Of a DNA stretch of 64,000 nt, positions 26,742 through 35,568 are shown in pieces. Made by a program: the position numbers and the translations under genes. The notes below the pieces were generated by a model, which was not told the DNA's origin, did no database searches, and saw nothing but the letters and a program-made list of their open reading frames with translations. Numbering within the stretch: the first letter of the stretch is position 1; every line of letters starts with the position of its first letter. This stretch comes from Paenibacillus sp. FSL R7-0273 (GTDB lineage: Bacteria > Bacillota > Bacilli > Paenibacillales > Paenibacillaceae), in the NCBI RefSeq assembly GCF_000758625.1, contig NZ_CP009283.1, forward strand, positions 4,289,501 to 4,353,500, written 5' to 3'.

Positions 26742-26822
26742 GCAACAGCATTTTTTTGAACTGGCCCCTTCTGCCGAAACGGCGGAAGGGGCTTTTGCTG
26801 TGAATCGGCAAAAGTCCCCTTC
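26742..26822. repeat. 81-bp direct repeat, left boundary of the island
   Basis: Matches 33917-33996 with one substitution (26785 G versus T) and one extra G. It contains two overlapping hairpins: GCCCCTTCTGCCG-AAA-CGGCGGAAGGGGC, and CTTTTGCTG-N5-CGGCAAAAG extended by AAGGGG and CCCCTT. The two structures share a strand and exclude each other. Confidence 0.9.
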
Positions 26823-26872
26823 GAGGTTCATTCTAGTTCTTTAAGGTATATCTCGGACAACTATTCTTTTCT

Positions 26873-26907
26873 GTGGGATTTCTGTACCTAGAAACCCACT
26901 TTTTTTA
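26873..26907 (+). terminator. Intrinsic terminator upstream of the island operon
   Basis: GTGGGATTTCT and AGAAACCCAC pair (26873-26899) and are followed by TTTTTTT. It points into the island, about 180 bp before the first gene, so it would block read-through from the left or act as an attenuator. Confidence 0.75.
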
Positions 26908-26952
26908 TTCTTATTAAGTCATTATACCTAACTTTATTATCAGTTCTCTTTT

Positions 26953-27077
26953 CGACAGCATAAAGCGACAGTAAACGACAGTACAATAACTCTATAATGT
27001 AATTGTTAATCGCAAAATCAATATAAAATTCAGATTGAAAGGATCTATTTCAGAAAAAACTCATTAATAATTGGAGG
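26953..27077 (+). promoter_or_regulatory. Island promoter region with CGACAG repeats
   Basis: CGACAG occurs at 26953, 26966 and 26976; the last two lie one helical turn apart and extend to CGACAGTA. A consensus -10 TATAAT begins at 26992 without a clear -35. GGAGG at 27073-27077 is 7 nt before the TTG start. The repeats are a possible operator. Confidence 0.5.
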
Positions 27078-27084
27078 TATTATT

Positions 27085-30000
27085 TTGTCTACTGATCAAA
27101 TCGCTACATATTCTAAAACCATAAATTTAAAACAAAAAGTAGATTCATTAGTTAATTTACGACATTATACAATTAACAGCATTGAGCCAATAGTTGCAGA
27201 TATAAATAGTGATAAATTCCCCTCTGAAGCCACTCTCAATGATGCGCTTAAAGCACTTTCCAATCTCTCGATTAAGCAAAAAGATTTACTTGATTATTTA
27301 TCGATTAACGATGAACAACAGATAGTCACTCTACAAGATATTGATAAAATCTTAAAAGAAATCGAACTCAATGAACAAATTTTTGAAACAGTTGAAAACA
27401 TGAAACAAAGTATCTCTAAATTCATTAATTTACAATGTGTTAATGAAGACTTTATAGAAGAAATCAAGCAACAGCAAGCAACTGCTAAAGAGTTGCTTGA
27501 AAGTTACTCATCAAATGAAATGCTTATTGAATTAGGGGAAAAATATGATTTGGCCATAAAGATTGCCTTCAAACTGATCATTCCTGATGCTAATCATTAT
27601 AGCCGAATAACAAAAGAAATTGGACTTGCTACAAGCTATGCATTGAGAAAAGGGTTATTCAGTATTCCAGCTGCAAAAGACTTAGTTGCTGCCTCAGCTG
27701 AGATTTTTCCAACCATTAATCCTTTTAATAGCGATTCAAATGATCCACTTACACTTGTTTTGAATGAGGATAGCCATGTCCAACTAAAAGATGATCTTCT
27801 CTTTACTGGTGAATATAAAATCGTCTACTCCGGGAAAAAATTACAGAGATTTTCAGCAAGCAAATTTGAACAGGATTTAAAGCGAATTTCTTCTCGTCGG
27901 GGTCCTTCTTCATTTCTTTTAACCTACATAAATAATTATGGAATATTAGGGGAAGATGAGTTACCACTATTCATTTCAGACACTTCTTCATCTTCTGAAG
28001 AGAAACTCAATTACTTTCGAATGATACTACAAGGTTTATGCCAGAAAGGATATCTAACTTCTTGTACAGTTAGTTTAGACAGTGATAACAACTTTGTCTT
28101 TTATACTCTTAGTCCTATTGGTATTGATGCATTTCAAAAAGAAACTAGCCGTAAGCAGTTACTGTTATATTCATCACTTAGACCTATTTATCGACAAGCC
28201 GGGGAAGAACTTTGGAGTTTAGAAGATTACGAAAGCCCATTTTTAATTGCACGTCAACTGAGCATGATAAATCAAGCACAGGGACTATTAGAAAAAGCAT
28301 TAAAATCAAACTTTATTCTAGATGATTGGAGAACTCTCACCCCTATCCCACATAGAGATCTTGAGTTTAGAAAGTCAGGAATTCGTGTAGTACTTATAGC
28401 ACCATTCTCCAATTTTGAAAGTTCAAAAAATGAGTTAAACTACATAGAGCAGATCCTTCAAATGAAAACAGATTGTATTCCAATTATTTGGACGTCCTCT
28501 CGTATAGCTGGCTGCACTTGGGCCCAAGCTTTATCAGGGACTAGCCATTCAGTATATTTCCTCACAAACGATGATAATATACTATTTTTAGGTGATAAAG
28601 AGGGTTTAGATTGCTTCTCATTAATTTTTGATCAAATAAACCTAATTGCGGAGAAAAGGGCCCAGGAAGTGGGAATTGTGGATACCTTCGATGCTACCGT
28701 CACAGTTACAAGTCAAATTTCTAGTGTTAAAGAACAAGAGGAAACAAATCATTTCCTTGAAGACGAAGAACTTAATTCTATATTAGATAATATTGAAAAA
28801 CCTGAAATGGTTAATTTAGTCAGACAAGAAGATGAAATGCCAAATGAAGATACTAATCTGTCTAAGAGCGAGGAAACATCAGCTGAACTTATGCCATATA
28901 TTGAGAATGGAGACTTACAATCAGTTATTGAAAAAGCCTTACTTATGGTTACCGAGAACAAATTTGCAGAAGCCATGATATTGCTTCATTCTGTAGCCAA
29001 TTTCTCACCTGAAGCAAAAATATTAAAGGACAAGATCTCTTTTATTCTGGAGGATCCTTTATGCAAATATGAAGATTTATTCACATTAAGCGACACTCCA
29101 GTCAATCTTTCTGTGAAAAATGTTGATACAGTTAATGATTACTTGAATATTGCAATGTGGCTACGTATTTTTTTCAATCCTGATAATCCTAATGACCATC
29201 GCTTAAAATCACGTTGGGGACAAATCAGTAGTGATTATTCCAATCCTGTTTTGCAAAACTGTCCTGCTCTAAAACAGCTAATTAGTCACTTTTGGTTGTT
29301 CCTAGAGCGCCATCATACTGGGTTCAAGTTCTGCACCTCAGGAACTGCACGCATTCAAATGGAACTAACTAATAAACTTAATCAAACCAATCAACAGCTC
29401 ATAGAAGCTCTTAGTATCTTTAATACTCGTAACATCAAGGCCAAGATTGGCCATAGAAAAGCTCATCAGCTGGTTTTAGAGTTCTACGGAAATAATGGAT
29501 TAATGACGGAGAAAGTACGAGAAGCCCCTTCAATGCCTTTGGATGAATTAAGAGCCTTCTGTCAGCAGTTTACTGTTATAGATTTATTGTCTAACACTCC
29601 TTTTCTAAATACCAATCCCGATGATAAAAAACTAGAAGAATTCATTGATAAATATTGGGACACGATGGATTTCAAATCTAACTTCGGAAAAAATGTTTCC
29701 TTTTTAGGGAAGGAGCGTGATCATCAACGTAGTTGGCTTCGTGAAGCTGTTACCCCATTGATAAATCACTATATTTACCGGTTTAACGCAGAAAAGCAAG
29801 GTATGATGGATTTAGTTAGCCCAGAGGCTGTCAATAAATACCGTAATACAGCAAGTGAACTTATGTTGGAGGTTTTACAGCAACTTTCTCAATACAAACA
29901 AGATGATCTTGGAGATCCAGGTTTTTCATTTCTTTGTGTAGTAATTAAACAACTTCAAGATTCTCTAAATGAAGATATTGAACAGGAATCATACTTCTAC

Positions 30001-32517
30001 GAAAATTTACTTCTCACGGGGGAAATTGAACTTGATAATCATTACTTACCAGTACTAGATAATTGGATGTACGAGTTGCCCCACGTTGCAGGTTTTCGTT
30101 TATGGGAAAGAGCAATTCGCCATTGCGATGACCATAACTATACATGGCAAGATGCGGCGTTAAACGCACTTCGTGATTATGATATGGGTAGATATGATTT
30201 AATTATCCGTAGGTTCAGTCAGGAAATTTCTTTTGATGAATCAGCTGTGAATAGTACCCGTAAAAAAGCACCCTCTCAGATAACTCGTTACAAAGAAGAA
30301 TTTATGACCAGCGTGGAAATTGCACAGAACTATGGACAAATTTCTAGCAAGGGAATTATGGACAATTACTTCCGCCTTGCTATTGCAGCGGAACAGCATG
30401 CAGAAAAGATGAGTAATTGTGGATTTTATAACAGACTTCTTGACGCTTGCAACAAACAGATAAAACAGGATTCTAAGGAACGTATGGAAGCAACACAAGC
30501 TAGGCTGGAGGAACTTAAGCACAATATTCTTCAAGCCGCAGAAAAAAATTCGGAAAATATAGATACAGAAGTAATATTTAAGAGTTGGCCTATTCTTGAT
30601 AAAATCGATCAAATGCTTGAGAAACGTAATATGACGGTTGCAGAGGACTATATCCAATTAGCAAACAATGGTTATGGACAGAAAGATATACCGTCAATTC
30701 AAAAGTATGCTTCCGATCCGTTTAGCCTTTTCTACGAACGCTACCAAAGTCTTTATACTGCTTGTAATACGAACAAGAGTGTTGATTTAAATCGTATTTA
30801 TGAAAAAGAGATTAAGTCAAGCTTCTTTGCAAATCAACGTAACCGCAACACAGTAAATGCTGATGAATTTATTCGCTTATGGTCGAAACTCTCTAATACT
30901 GAGAATATTCAGTCTATAATAAAACATTTGTCATTCCATGAAATCAAAAAAGTTACATCGGGGAAAAATAAAGAACTTTTTATTTTTCCTGAAGCCATTG
31001 ATGGTACCCTTGGTCAGTACAGTCATCCTTTTGCTGCTTTTGGAACACAAGCTTTTCAAAAAGGTTTACGTGTTATTCACATGGCTGGAACTAGATCAGC
31101 TGAGAATATATTAGACGAAATGATACAGTATGGAGCTAGTGGAGCAGCTTCGACAATAGTTCTGTTAGATTATGCACTACCACTTGCAGAACGTACGCTT
31201 CTTGCCAAATCCATTAAACTTAGAGGAATTCCGGAAATCATCTTGGTTGTTGATCGTGTAATGGCACTTTTTCTTGCTGGATATAACCAACTAGAACGGG
31301 GTAATGTAATGTTACAGATTGCACTTCCTTCCAGCAATGTCCAACCTTATATTCCCAATGGAATTATTCCTCCTGAAATGTTTATTGGGCGAACAGATGA
31401 ACTTAATAGAATTCGAAACCTAACAGGACCTGTATTGGTATATGGTGGTAGACAACTTGGAAAAACAGCTTTACTCCGTCAAGCTAAAAACCTTGATCAC
31501 CATCCTGAAAAAGGAAGTTATGCTGTTTTTATTGATCTCAAACAGGATAATTGCCATACCGCTCCAAAAAAAATTAGTGAAGAACTTGTTTTTTCTAACA
31601 TTTTAGACCGGGAATACTCAACTTGGGAAGAATTAAAAACAGCTCTGAAAATCCGTCTTAATAGTAAAGAAAAACCAATTCATAAGCTGTTATTATTACT
31701 AGATGAAGCAGATAGATTTCTCTCAAGTTGTGAACAGGACAATAATCGACCACTTGAGATCCTTAAGGAACTTAAAGATTCTTTTAATGATCAATTTAAA
31801 TTTGTGTTAGCTGGACTTCGCGACGTTGTTCGTTTTAACAAGCGTCGTTTAAGCGGTAATAGTGTTCTAGCACACATGGGGCATATCACAATACGTCCTC
31901 TTGCATATACTGATGCCTGTGATCTGTTACAAAAACCTTTACAATACTTAGGTTTCCGTATTGATGAAACCGATGATTACATGATCAGCCTAATTTTGGC
32001 TAAAACTAATTACTATCCTGGACTAATTCATTTTTACTGTCAAAAACTGATTGAAGCTACCGTCGACAGTTACAGAAATGGGAGTTACAATGAAAATTCT
32101 GCTCCTCCATATTTACTTGACGAGAAGCATCTGAAAACACTTTTGGGACAATCGGAATTTTTGGAAATGATTGAGGATAGATTCCGTATTACTCTGCAAT
32201 TGGATAAAGATGATCTTTATGATATCTTGGCAAATGCAATGGCATATTACTATTACTCTGAAGGTATAGGTAAAGCCGCCGCAGTAAAGGACATTATGAA
32301 TGTTTGCAAAGATTTTGAAATCAAGAAAATTTGTCGTATGTCTGAAGACAATTTAAAGGCTCTTCTTGAAGAAATGGATGAACTTAATATTCTTAGACAA
32401 GAGCAAATGGGCTCAGAAAAATATATATTCAATCGGTATAGCTTCTTTCAAATGCTAGGAAGTTTTGAAAACGTATGGGAACAATTAGAAAAATATGCCG
32501 AACAAGGAGTACAATAA
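27085..32517 (+). CDS. Giant STAND/AAA-like ATPase, candidate defence sensor
   Basis: An 1810-residue protein, TTG start with GGAGG 7 nt upstream. Residues 1-~430 are helical and unrecognised. Residues ~430-530 look like an alpha/beta domain (RVVLIAPFSNFES, CIPIIWTSSRI). Residues ~545-615 are an acidic, probably disordered linker. Residues ~615-1300 are helical, TPR-like. Residues ~1300-1432 form a Rossmann-like unit (RVIHMAG, STIVLLDYALPLAE, EIILVVDRV). The NTPase follows: FIGR (1433-1436), Walker A GGRQLGKT (1454-1461), Walker B LLLLLDEAD (D1540/E1541), sensor FVLAGLRDV. Residues ~1710-1810 resemble a winged helix. NTPase plus winged helix and a helical array is STAND-like. There is no signal peptide. 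The gene is AT-rich. The exact family is unknown to me. Confidence 0.8.
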   Translation: MSTDQIATYSKTINLKQKVDSLVNLRHYTINSIEPIVADINSDKFPSEATLNDALKALSNLSIKQKDLLDYLSINDEQQIVTLQDIDKILKEIELNEQIFETVENMKQSISKFINLQCVNEDFIEEIKQQQATAKELLESYSSNEMLIELGEKYDLAIKIAFKLIIPDANHYSRITKEIGLATSYALRKGLFSIPAAKDLVAASAEIFPTINPFNSDSNDPLTLVLNEDSHVQLKDDLLFTGEYKIVYSGKKLQRFSASKFEQDLKRISSRRGPSSFLLTYINNYGILGEDELPLFISDTSSSSEEKLNYFRMILQGLCQKGYLTSCTVSLDSDNNFVFYTLSPIGIDAFQKETSRKQLLLYSSLRPIYRQAGEELWSLEDYESPFLIARQLSMINQAQGLLEKALKSNFILDDWRTLTPIPHRDLEFRKSGIRVVLIAPFSNFESSKNELNYIEQILQMKTDCIPIIWTSSRIAGCTWAQALSGTSHSVYFLTNDDNILFLGDKEGLDCFSLIFDQINLIAEKRAQEVGIVDTFDATVTVTSQISSVKEQEETNHFLEDEELNSILDNIEKPEMVNLVRQEDEMPNEDTNLSKSEETSAELMPYIENGDLQSVIEKALLMVTENKFAEAMILLHSVANFSPEAKILKDKISFILEDPLCKYEDLFTLSDTPVNLSVKNVDTVNDYLNIAMWLRIFFNPDNPNDHRLKSRWGQISSDYSNPVLQNCPALKQLISHFWLFLERHHTGFKFCTSGTARIQMELTNKLNQTNQQLIEALSIFNTRNIKAKIGHRKAHQLVLEFYGNNGLMTEKVREAPSMPLDELRAFCQQFTVIDLLSNTPFLNTNPDDKKLEEFIDKYWDTMDFKSNFGKNVSFLGKERDHQRSWLREAVTPLINHYIYRFNAEKQGMMDLVSPEAVNKYRNTASELMLEVLQQLSQYKQDDLGDPGFSFLCVVIKQLQDSLNEDIEQESYFYENLLLTGEIELDNHYLPVLDNWMYELPHVAGFRLWERAIRHCDDHNYTWQDAALNALRDYDMGRYDLIIRRFSQEISFDESAVNSTRKKAPSQITRYKEEFMTSVEIAQNYGQISSKGIMDNYFRLAIAAEQHAEKMSNCGFYNRLLDACNKQIKQDSKERMEATQARLEELKHNILQAAEKNSENIDTEVIFKSWPILDKIDQMLEKRNMTVAEDYIQLANNGYGQKDIPSIQKYASDPFSLFYERYQSLYTACNTNKSVDLNRIYEKEIKSSFFANQRNRNTVNADEFIRLWSKLSNTENIQSIIKHLSFHEIKKVTSGKNKELFIFPEAIDGTLGQYSHPFAAFGTQAFQKGLRVIHMAGTRSAENILDEMIQYGASGAASTIVLLDYALPLAERTLLAKSIKLRGIPEIILVVDRVMALFLAGYNQLERGNVMLQIALPSSNVQPYIPNGIIPPEMFIGRTDELNRIRNLTGPVLVYGGRQLGKTALLRQAKNLDHHPEKGSYAVFIDLKQDNCHTAPKKISEELVFSNILDREYSTWEELKTALKIRLNSKEKPIHKLLLLLDEADRFLSSCEQDNNRPLEILKELKDSFNDQFKFVLAGLRDVVRFNKRRLSGNSVLAHMGHITIRPLAYTDACDLLQKPLQYLGFRIDETDDYMISLILAKTNYYPGLIHFYCQKLIEATVDSYRNGSYNENSAPPYLLDEKHLKTLLGQSEFLEMIEDRFRITLQLDKDDLYDILANAMAYYYYSEGIGKAAAVKDIMNVCKDFEIKKICRMSEDNLKALLEEMDELNILRQEQMGSEKYIFNRYSFFQMLGSFENVWEQLEKYAEQGVQ

Positions 32518-33581
32518 TGTTAAATGAGGAAGCTCTCTGGTGGAGTCAAGTATCAGGGCCATCCCGATACTTACAGGATACTCTTGAGTCTGTTTCAAAC
32601 GGTGGAGTAACTGTCCTCGAAGAAACAACATACATGGATCAATTCTTCTCCGTACTTAAAGACAAGCTGCTCTATAAAAATAGCAAATTGCAAATTATTA
32701 ACTGTAATGCCGATGATTTTTTTCAATTAGAAAATATTGAAGAATATCTACTTCAAAAATATGCACCCGATCACAATTATCATCCCATGGAGGGCCCTCC
32801 TTCAAAAATTATTGCTAAAAACAATTTATTAAATGGACGAGTTCTAATTGTTCGTCAAATAGAGAAGGATAAGCGTTGGGTTGATATTGCAACTGAATTC
32901 GCCAAATATTGCTCATTAAACAGCGGCTCAATTTTATTTACTTTTAGTGAAGGAATTCCACAACTAAATAAACAAAAAAAAATTGCAGTACTTGAACTAA
33001 ATAAGTACATTACCACTTATGATATGCAGTTATTTGCTTCTTACTGCATATCCAACCTCTCTAATTTATCGTTTATGATGAAAAATTATATTACACAAAT
33101 TGCATCAAGCTTAGCTGGAAATAACCCCGAGCTTTGCAAGGAATTGGCTGTTGAAGAACTCACAGATGATATTTTCGGGTTATTAAGCCGCCTTGCACAG
33201 AGCATTCCTGATGCTGCACTTATTCCGGAAAGGAAAACACATGTAGAACAAATTCTTTGGGAAGCACAAATCCAAACTGTTTTTCCCATTATTGAACAAG
33301 AAAGACGTAAAATAATTGAATCTTATTATCATGAACTCCTAAATGTCCTTCCTGTTACAGATGAATTCGGGAGAAAGATTGAGCTTCCCGAGGATTTAGA
33401 ATTACGCCATATTCGCTATTACTATCTTAAAATCAATGGTGGTTTTAAAAGTAATAAAGACAATAATACTTTCAAGCTCATTTATAACAGCAGAAATGAT
33501 CTTGCTCATCTCAATCTATTAAGCGGACAAGTCATTAAGAGTATCTTTGCATTGAAAAGTGACAAAATACTTCGGAAATAG
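32517..33581 (+). CDS. Partner protein with C-terminal HEPN-like motif
   Basis: A 354-residue protein. Its ATG overlaps the ATPase stop by 1 nt (TAATG) after AAGGAG, so the two are translationally coupled. The N-terminal ~170 residues show alternating strands and helices (GGVTVLEET, KLQIINCNADDFF, RVLIVRQIEKD, GSILFTFSEG) like a P-loop fold without Walker A. The C-terminal third is helical and ends YNSRNDLAHLNLLS, with R326 and H331 in an R-x4-H arrangement. That is the active-site signature of HEPN ribonucleases. I infer an RNase effector or adaptor controlled by the ATPase. Confidence 0.7.
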   Translation: MLNEEALWWSQVSGPSRYLQDTLESVSNGGVTVLEETTYMDQFFSVLKDKLLYKNSKLQIINCNADDFFQLENIEEYLLQKYAPDHNYHPMEGPPSKIIAKNNLLNGRVLIVRQIEKDKRWVDIATEFAKYCSLNSGSILFTFSEGIPQLNKQKKIAVLELNKYITTYDMQLFASYCISNLSNLSFMMKNYITQIASSLAGNNPELCKELAVEELTDDIFGLLSRLAQSIPDAALIPERKTHVEQILWEAQIQTVFPIIEQERRKIIESYYHELLNVLPVTDEFGRKIELPEDLELRHIRYYYLKINGGFKSNKDNNTFKLIYNSRNDLAHLNLLSGQVIKSIFALKSDKILRK

Positions 33582-33582
33582 A

Positions 33583-33622
33583 AAAACAAAGATCATCCAA
33601 CCAGTTGGATGATCTTTGTTTT
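33583..33622 (+). terminator. Strong terminator ending the island operon
   Basis: Perfect 19-bp arms (33583-33601 and 33604-33622) starting AAAACAAAGATCATCC, 2-nt centre, ending TTTGTTTTC. The first base lies 1 nt after the stop codon. Confidence 0.92.
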
Positions 33623-33782
33623 CACGAAAGTTGCCTTCAGTACCATTTTGGTATTCTTGTTGACTAGAAGAGCAGACTAACGAATTTGTCTATGTAGCAT
33701 AGAATATCTCTATCCCTCAATCGGTCTAATAAAATGCCTCCGAGGGTAATCAGTAACTATTATACTACGGCGTAGGGATTGC

Positions 33783-33921
33783 TCAGCCATTCCCATGTGT
33801 TCTCAGCACTTCGCCCCCTGAGACGCAGAAGACCCTCTTCCATGCGTCATTAGGCAGATTCACTTCGGCGTCACGAAGGACATGCGAAGCGTAGAACTGG
33901 AATTCAACCCGCAGGTGCAAC
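33783..33921 (-). pseudogene. Truncated gene end at the right repeat
   Basis: Leaving the repeat on the minus strand the frame reads LRVEFQFYASHVLRDAEV, NLPNDAWKRVF and CVSGGEVLRTHGNG, then stop. It looks like the last ~45 codons of a real protein whose 5' part is replaced by the repeat. I do not recognise the family. Confidence 0.5.
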
Positions 33922-33996
33922 AGCATTTTTTTGAACTGGCCCCTTCTGCCGAAACGGCGTAAGGGCTTTTGCTGTGAATCGGCAAAAGTCCCCTTC
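33917..33996. repeat. 80-bp direct repeat, right boundary of the island
   Basis: Direct copy of 26742-26822 with one substitution and a 1-nt deletion that damages the first hairpin (GGCGTAAGGGC). It abuts the truncated gene at 33783-33921. Confidence 0.9.
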
Positions 33997-34198
33997 AAAG
34001 TACATCATCATTCTATAGCACAAATTAACCCGCAGAAGCCCATTTACGCACCATTCCGACAGGAGTGTTGCCTACCCTGCTCCTATCCTCGGTATGTTGC
34101 AAATACAGGCTCCTGCGAGTTTTCCCACAAAAAACTTGCCCTACTTATGATACGGCTCTCCGCAGTAAACTTTCAATGAATCCCCCAGCAACCCCTCA

Positions 34199-34705
34199 TC
34201 AAAAAGCTTCATTTTTAAATTTTTTTGTATCCAATACAAGCTCCTCCACCCTTGCTTCAAAAGCATCCCACTTAGTATCAGAACCTACACCGTAGTTCCA
34301 TCCGCTGGAGCGCAGCTCCTCCCCCAAACGAATGTAATCTGCCCGCTGCTTATCCGTTAAGCTTACCGAGTAGGTATCGTCATTTACGCTGAATCCCTTC
34401 AAGTAATCATGTAATGTCCAGAGCGTAGCTTCCTTATCATCGTCTTGTTCCATTCCCATATGTAGGATAACCGAATCAATGGCATCATCCAATTTCTGAG
34501 GAACGAGAGGTTCGCTTACCCAGTTATTATCTATTTGATGCTGAATAGTCATTTCTAGTTGAGTTAGATCACGGTAAATGTATGCATTTAACAACTCATA
34601 TCTTAGTTCCTGTCTCTGGCTGTCACGTTTATGATTGATAAATAAAGTCGCATTGCCGATTAGCGATACTGCTAGGAGTACTTTAATCCAGTCTGTTTTC
34701 CTCAT
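34199..34705 (-). CDS. Membrane-anchored protein of unknown function
   Basis: A 168-residue protein. One N-terminal membrane segment (WIKVLLAVSLIGNATLFI) is followed by a soluble, helix-rich, charged domain outside the cell. No known motif. It lies 17 bp downstream of another membrane protein gene on the same strand and is probably co-expressed with it. Typical of small uncharacterised Paenibacillus proteins. Confidence 0.7.
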   Translation of the reverse strand: MRKTDWIKVLLAVSLIGNATLFINHKRDSQRQELRYELLNAYIYRDLTQLEMTIQHQIDNNWVSEPLVPQKLDDAIDSVILHMGMEQDDDKEATLWTLHDYLKGFSVNDDTYSVSLTDKQRADYIRLGEELRSSGWNYGVGSDTKWDAFEARVEELVLDTKKFKNEAF

Positions 34706-34722
34706 ATTTTACTCCTCCAGCC

Positions 34723-35373
34723 TCACGATACCCGCTCCACCGCCTGCGGTAACGTTCTTTCATATTCCTTATGTAAAATATAACGCTGGGCGCCTCCCGA
34801 TGCGTCCACAGCTTCCCTGGCGTGTTTGACTGCGGCTTCGATGTCTCCCGCTCTGCGTTCTATTTCTGAGAGCAGTGCAGATCTCATCCACCGCTTTTTT
34901 ATAGACTCCAGATGTTTCCGAGCCTCAGTACTTTTGCCGTCCTCCACCATTATTGCTGCTTCGTAATAAGCCCGGTAATCGGGATAACGGATATCCTTCA
35001 CAGCTTCCTGCACAATAGCCATATCTTTACGGTAAAGCCCGTAGGCCGCCTTGAACGGTGCCTGTGCCGTTGTCCGCTTATATTTACCCATAATCTGCTC
35101 CATAACTATTTTTGCCTCGTCCTCAAGTTTGTTCGCAAGAACATACTGGATATACAAGCCCGGATTATTTTTTTGGCTGCGTAAAAAAGATTCCACACGG
35201 TCCACTCGCTTGTCCAAAACCGCCGGATAATAGAATTGAATTGTAAAAGCAATAAGGATCGCCATGAAAGTAAATCCTGCGATCAGCACCGGTGAATAGT
35301 CATTCAATACCAGGAATAATACAACCACAAACAGCACGGAATAGATCAATATGTTCCACCATAATCGCTTCAT
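34723..35373 (-). CDS. Two-segment membrane protein with TPR-like domain
   Basis: A 216-residue protein. Two adjacent membrane helices (ILIYSVLFVVVLFLVL and VLIAGFTFMAILIAFTIQFYY) precede a cytoplasmic helical domain with TPR-like pairs (AYYEAAIMVEDGKSTEARKHLESI, AGDIEAAVKHAREAVDA). It probably scaffolds a membrane complex; partner unknown. First gene of a two-gene unit with 34199-34705. Confidence 0.7.
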   Translation of the reverse strand: MKRLWWNILIYSVLFVVVLFLVLNDYSPVLIAGFTFMAILIAFTIQFYYPAVLDKRVDRVESFLRSQKNNPGLYIQYVLANKLEDEAKIVMEQIMGKYKRTTAQAPFKAAYGLYRKDMAIVQEAVKDIRYPDYRAYYEAAIMVEDGKSTEARKHLESIKKRWMRSALLSEIERRAGDIEAAVKHAREAVDASGGAQRYILHKEYERTLPQAVERVS

Positions 35374-35568
35374 CCTAAATCCCCTTTAACATCAAACTTT
35401 AAAACACATTTGGAAAAATTATACGTTGCTGCTTCCAGACTAGTCAATGCACTAACGATTATCTTATCCGGGCAGCCCTGCTAAATAGTCAGTCTCAGCA
35501 ACTTATCCGCCTAAACAACGTCCATATCAATATGGAAAACTCTAACTATTCAGCTGGGAGGTTTATCT

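Larger units (their letters stand above)
33623..34198. other. Gene-poor right flank of the island
   Basis: Holds a truncated minus-strand gene end (33783-33921) and the right copy of the direct repeat. No intact gene, promoter or tRNA is evident in the remainder. Confidence 0.6.

Noticed and set aside
26953..26981. CGACAG triplet as a CRISPR or iteron array
   Set aside because: Units are 6-8 bp with unequal spacing and only three copies. Better read as an operator.
27085..33581. Assignment of the island to BREX, DISARM, Zorya or another named system
   Set aside because: No methyltransferase, PglZ, helicase, MotAB-like or nuclease partner genes are present; only a STAND-like ATPase and a HEPN-like protein are visible.
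26742..33996. Island as a classic transposon or prophage
   Set aside because: No transposase, integrase, terminal inverted repeats or phage genes lie between the repeats.
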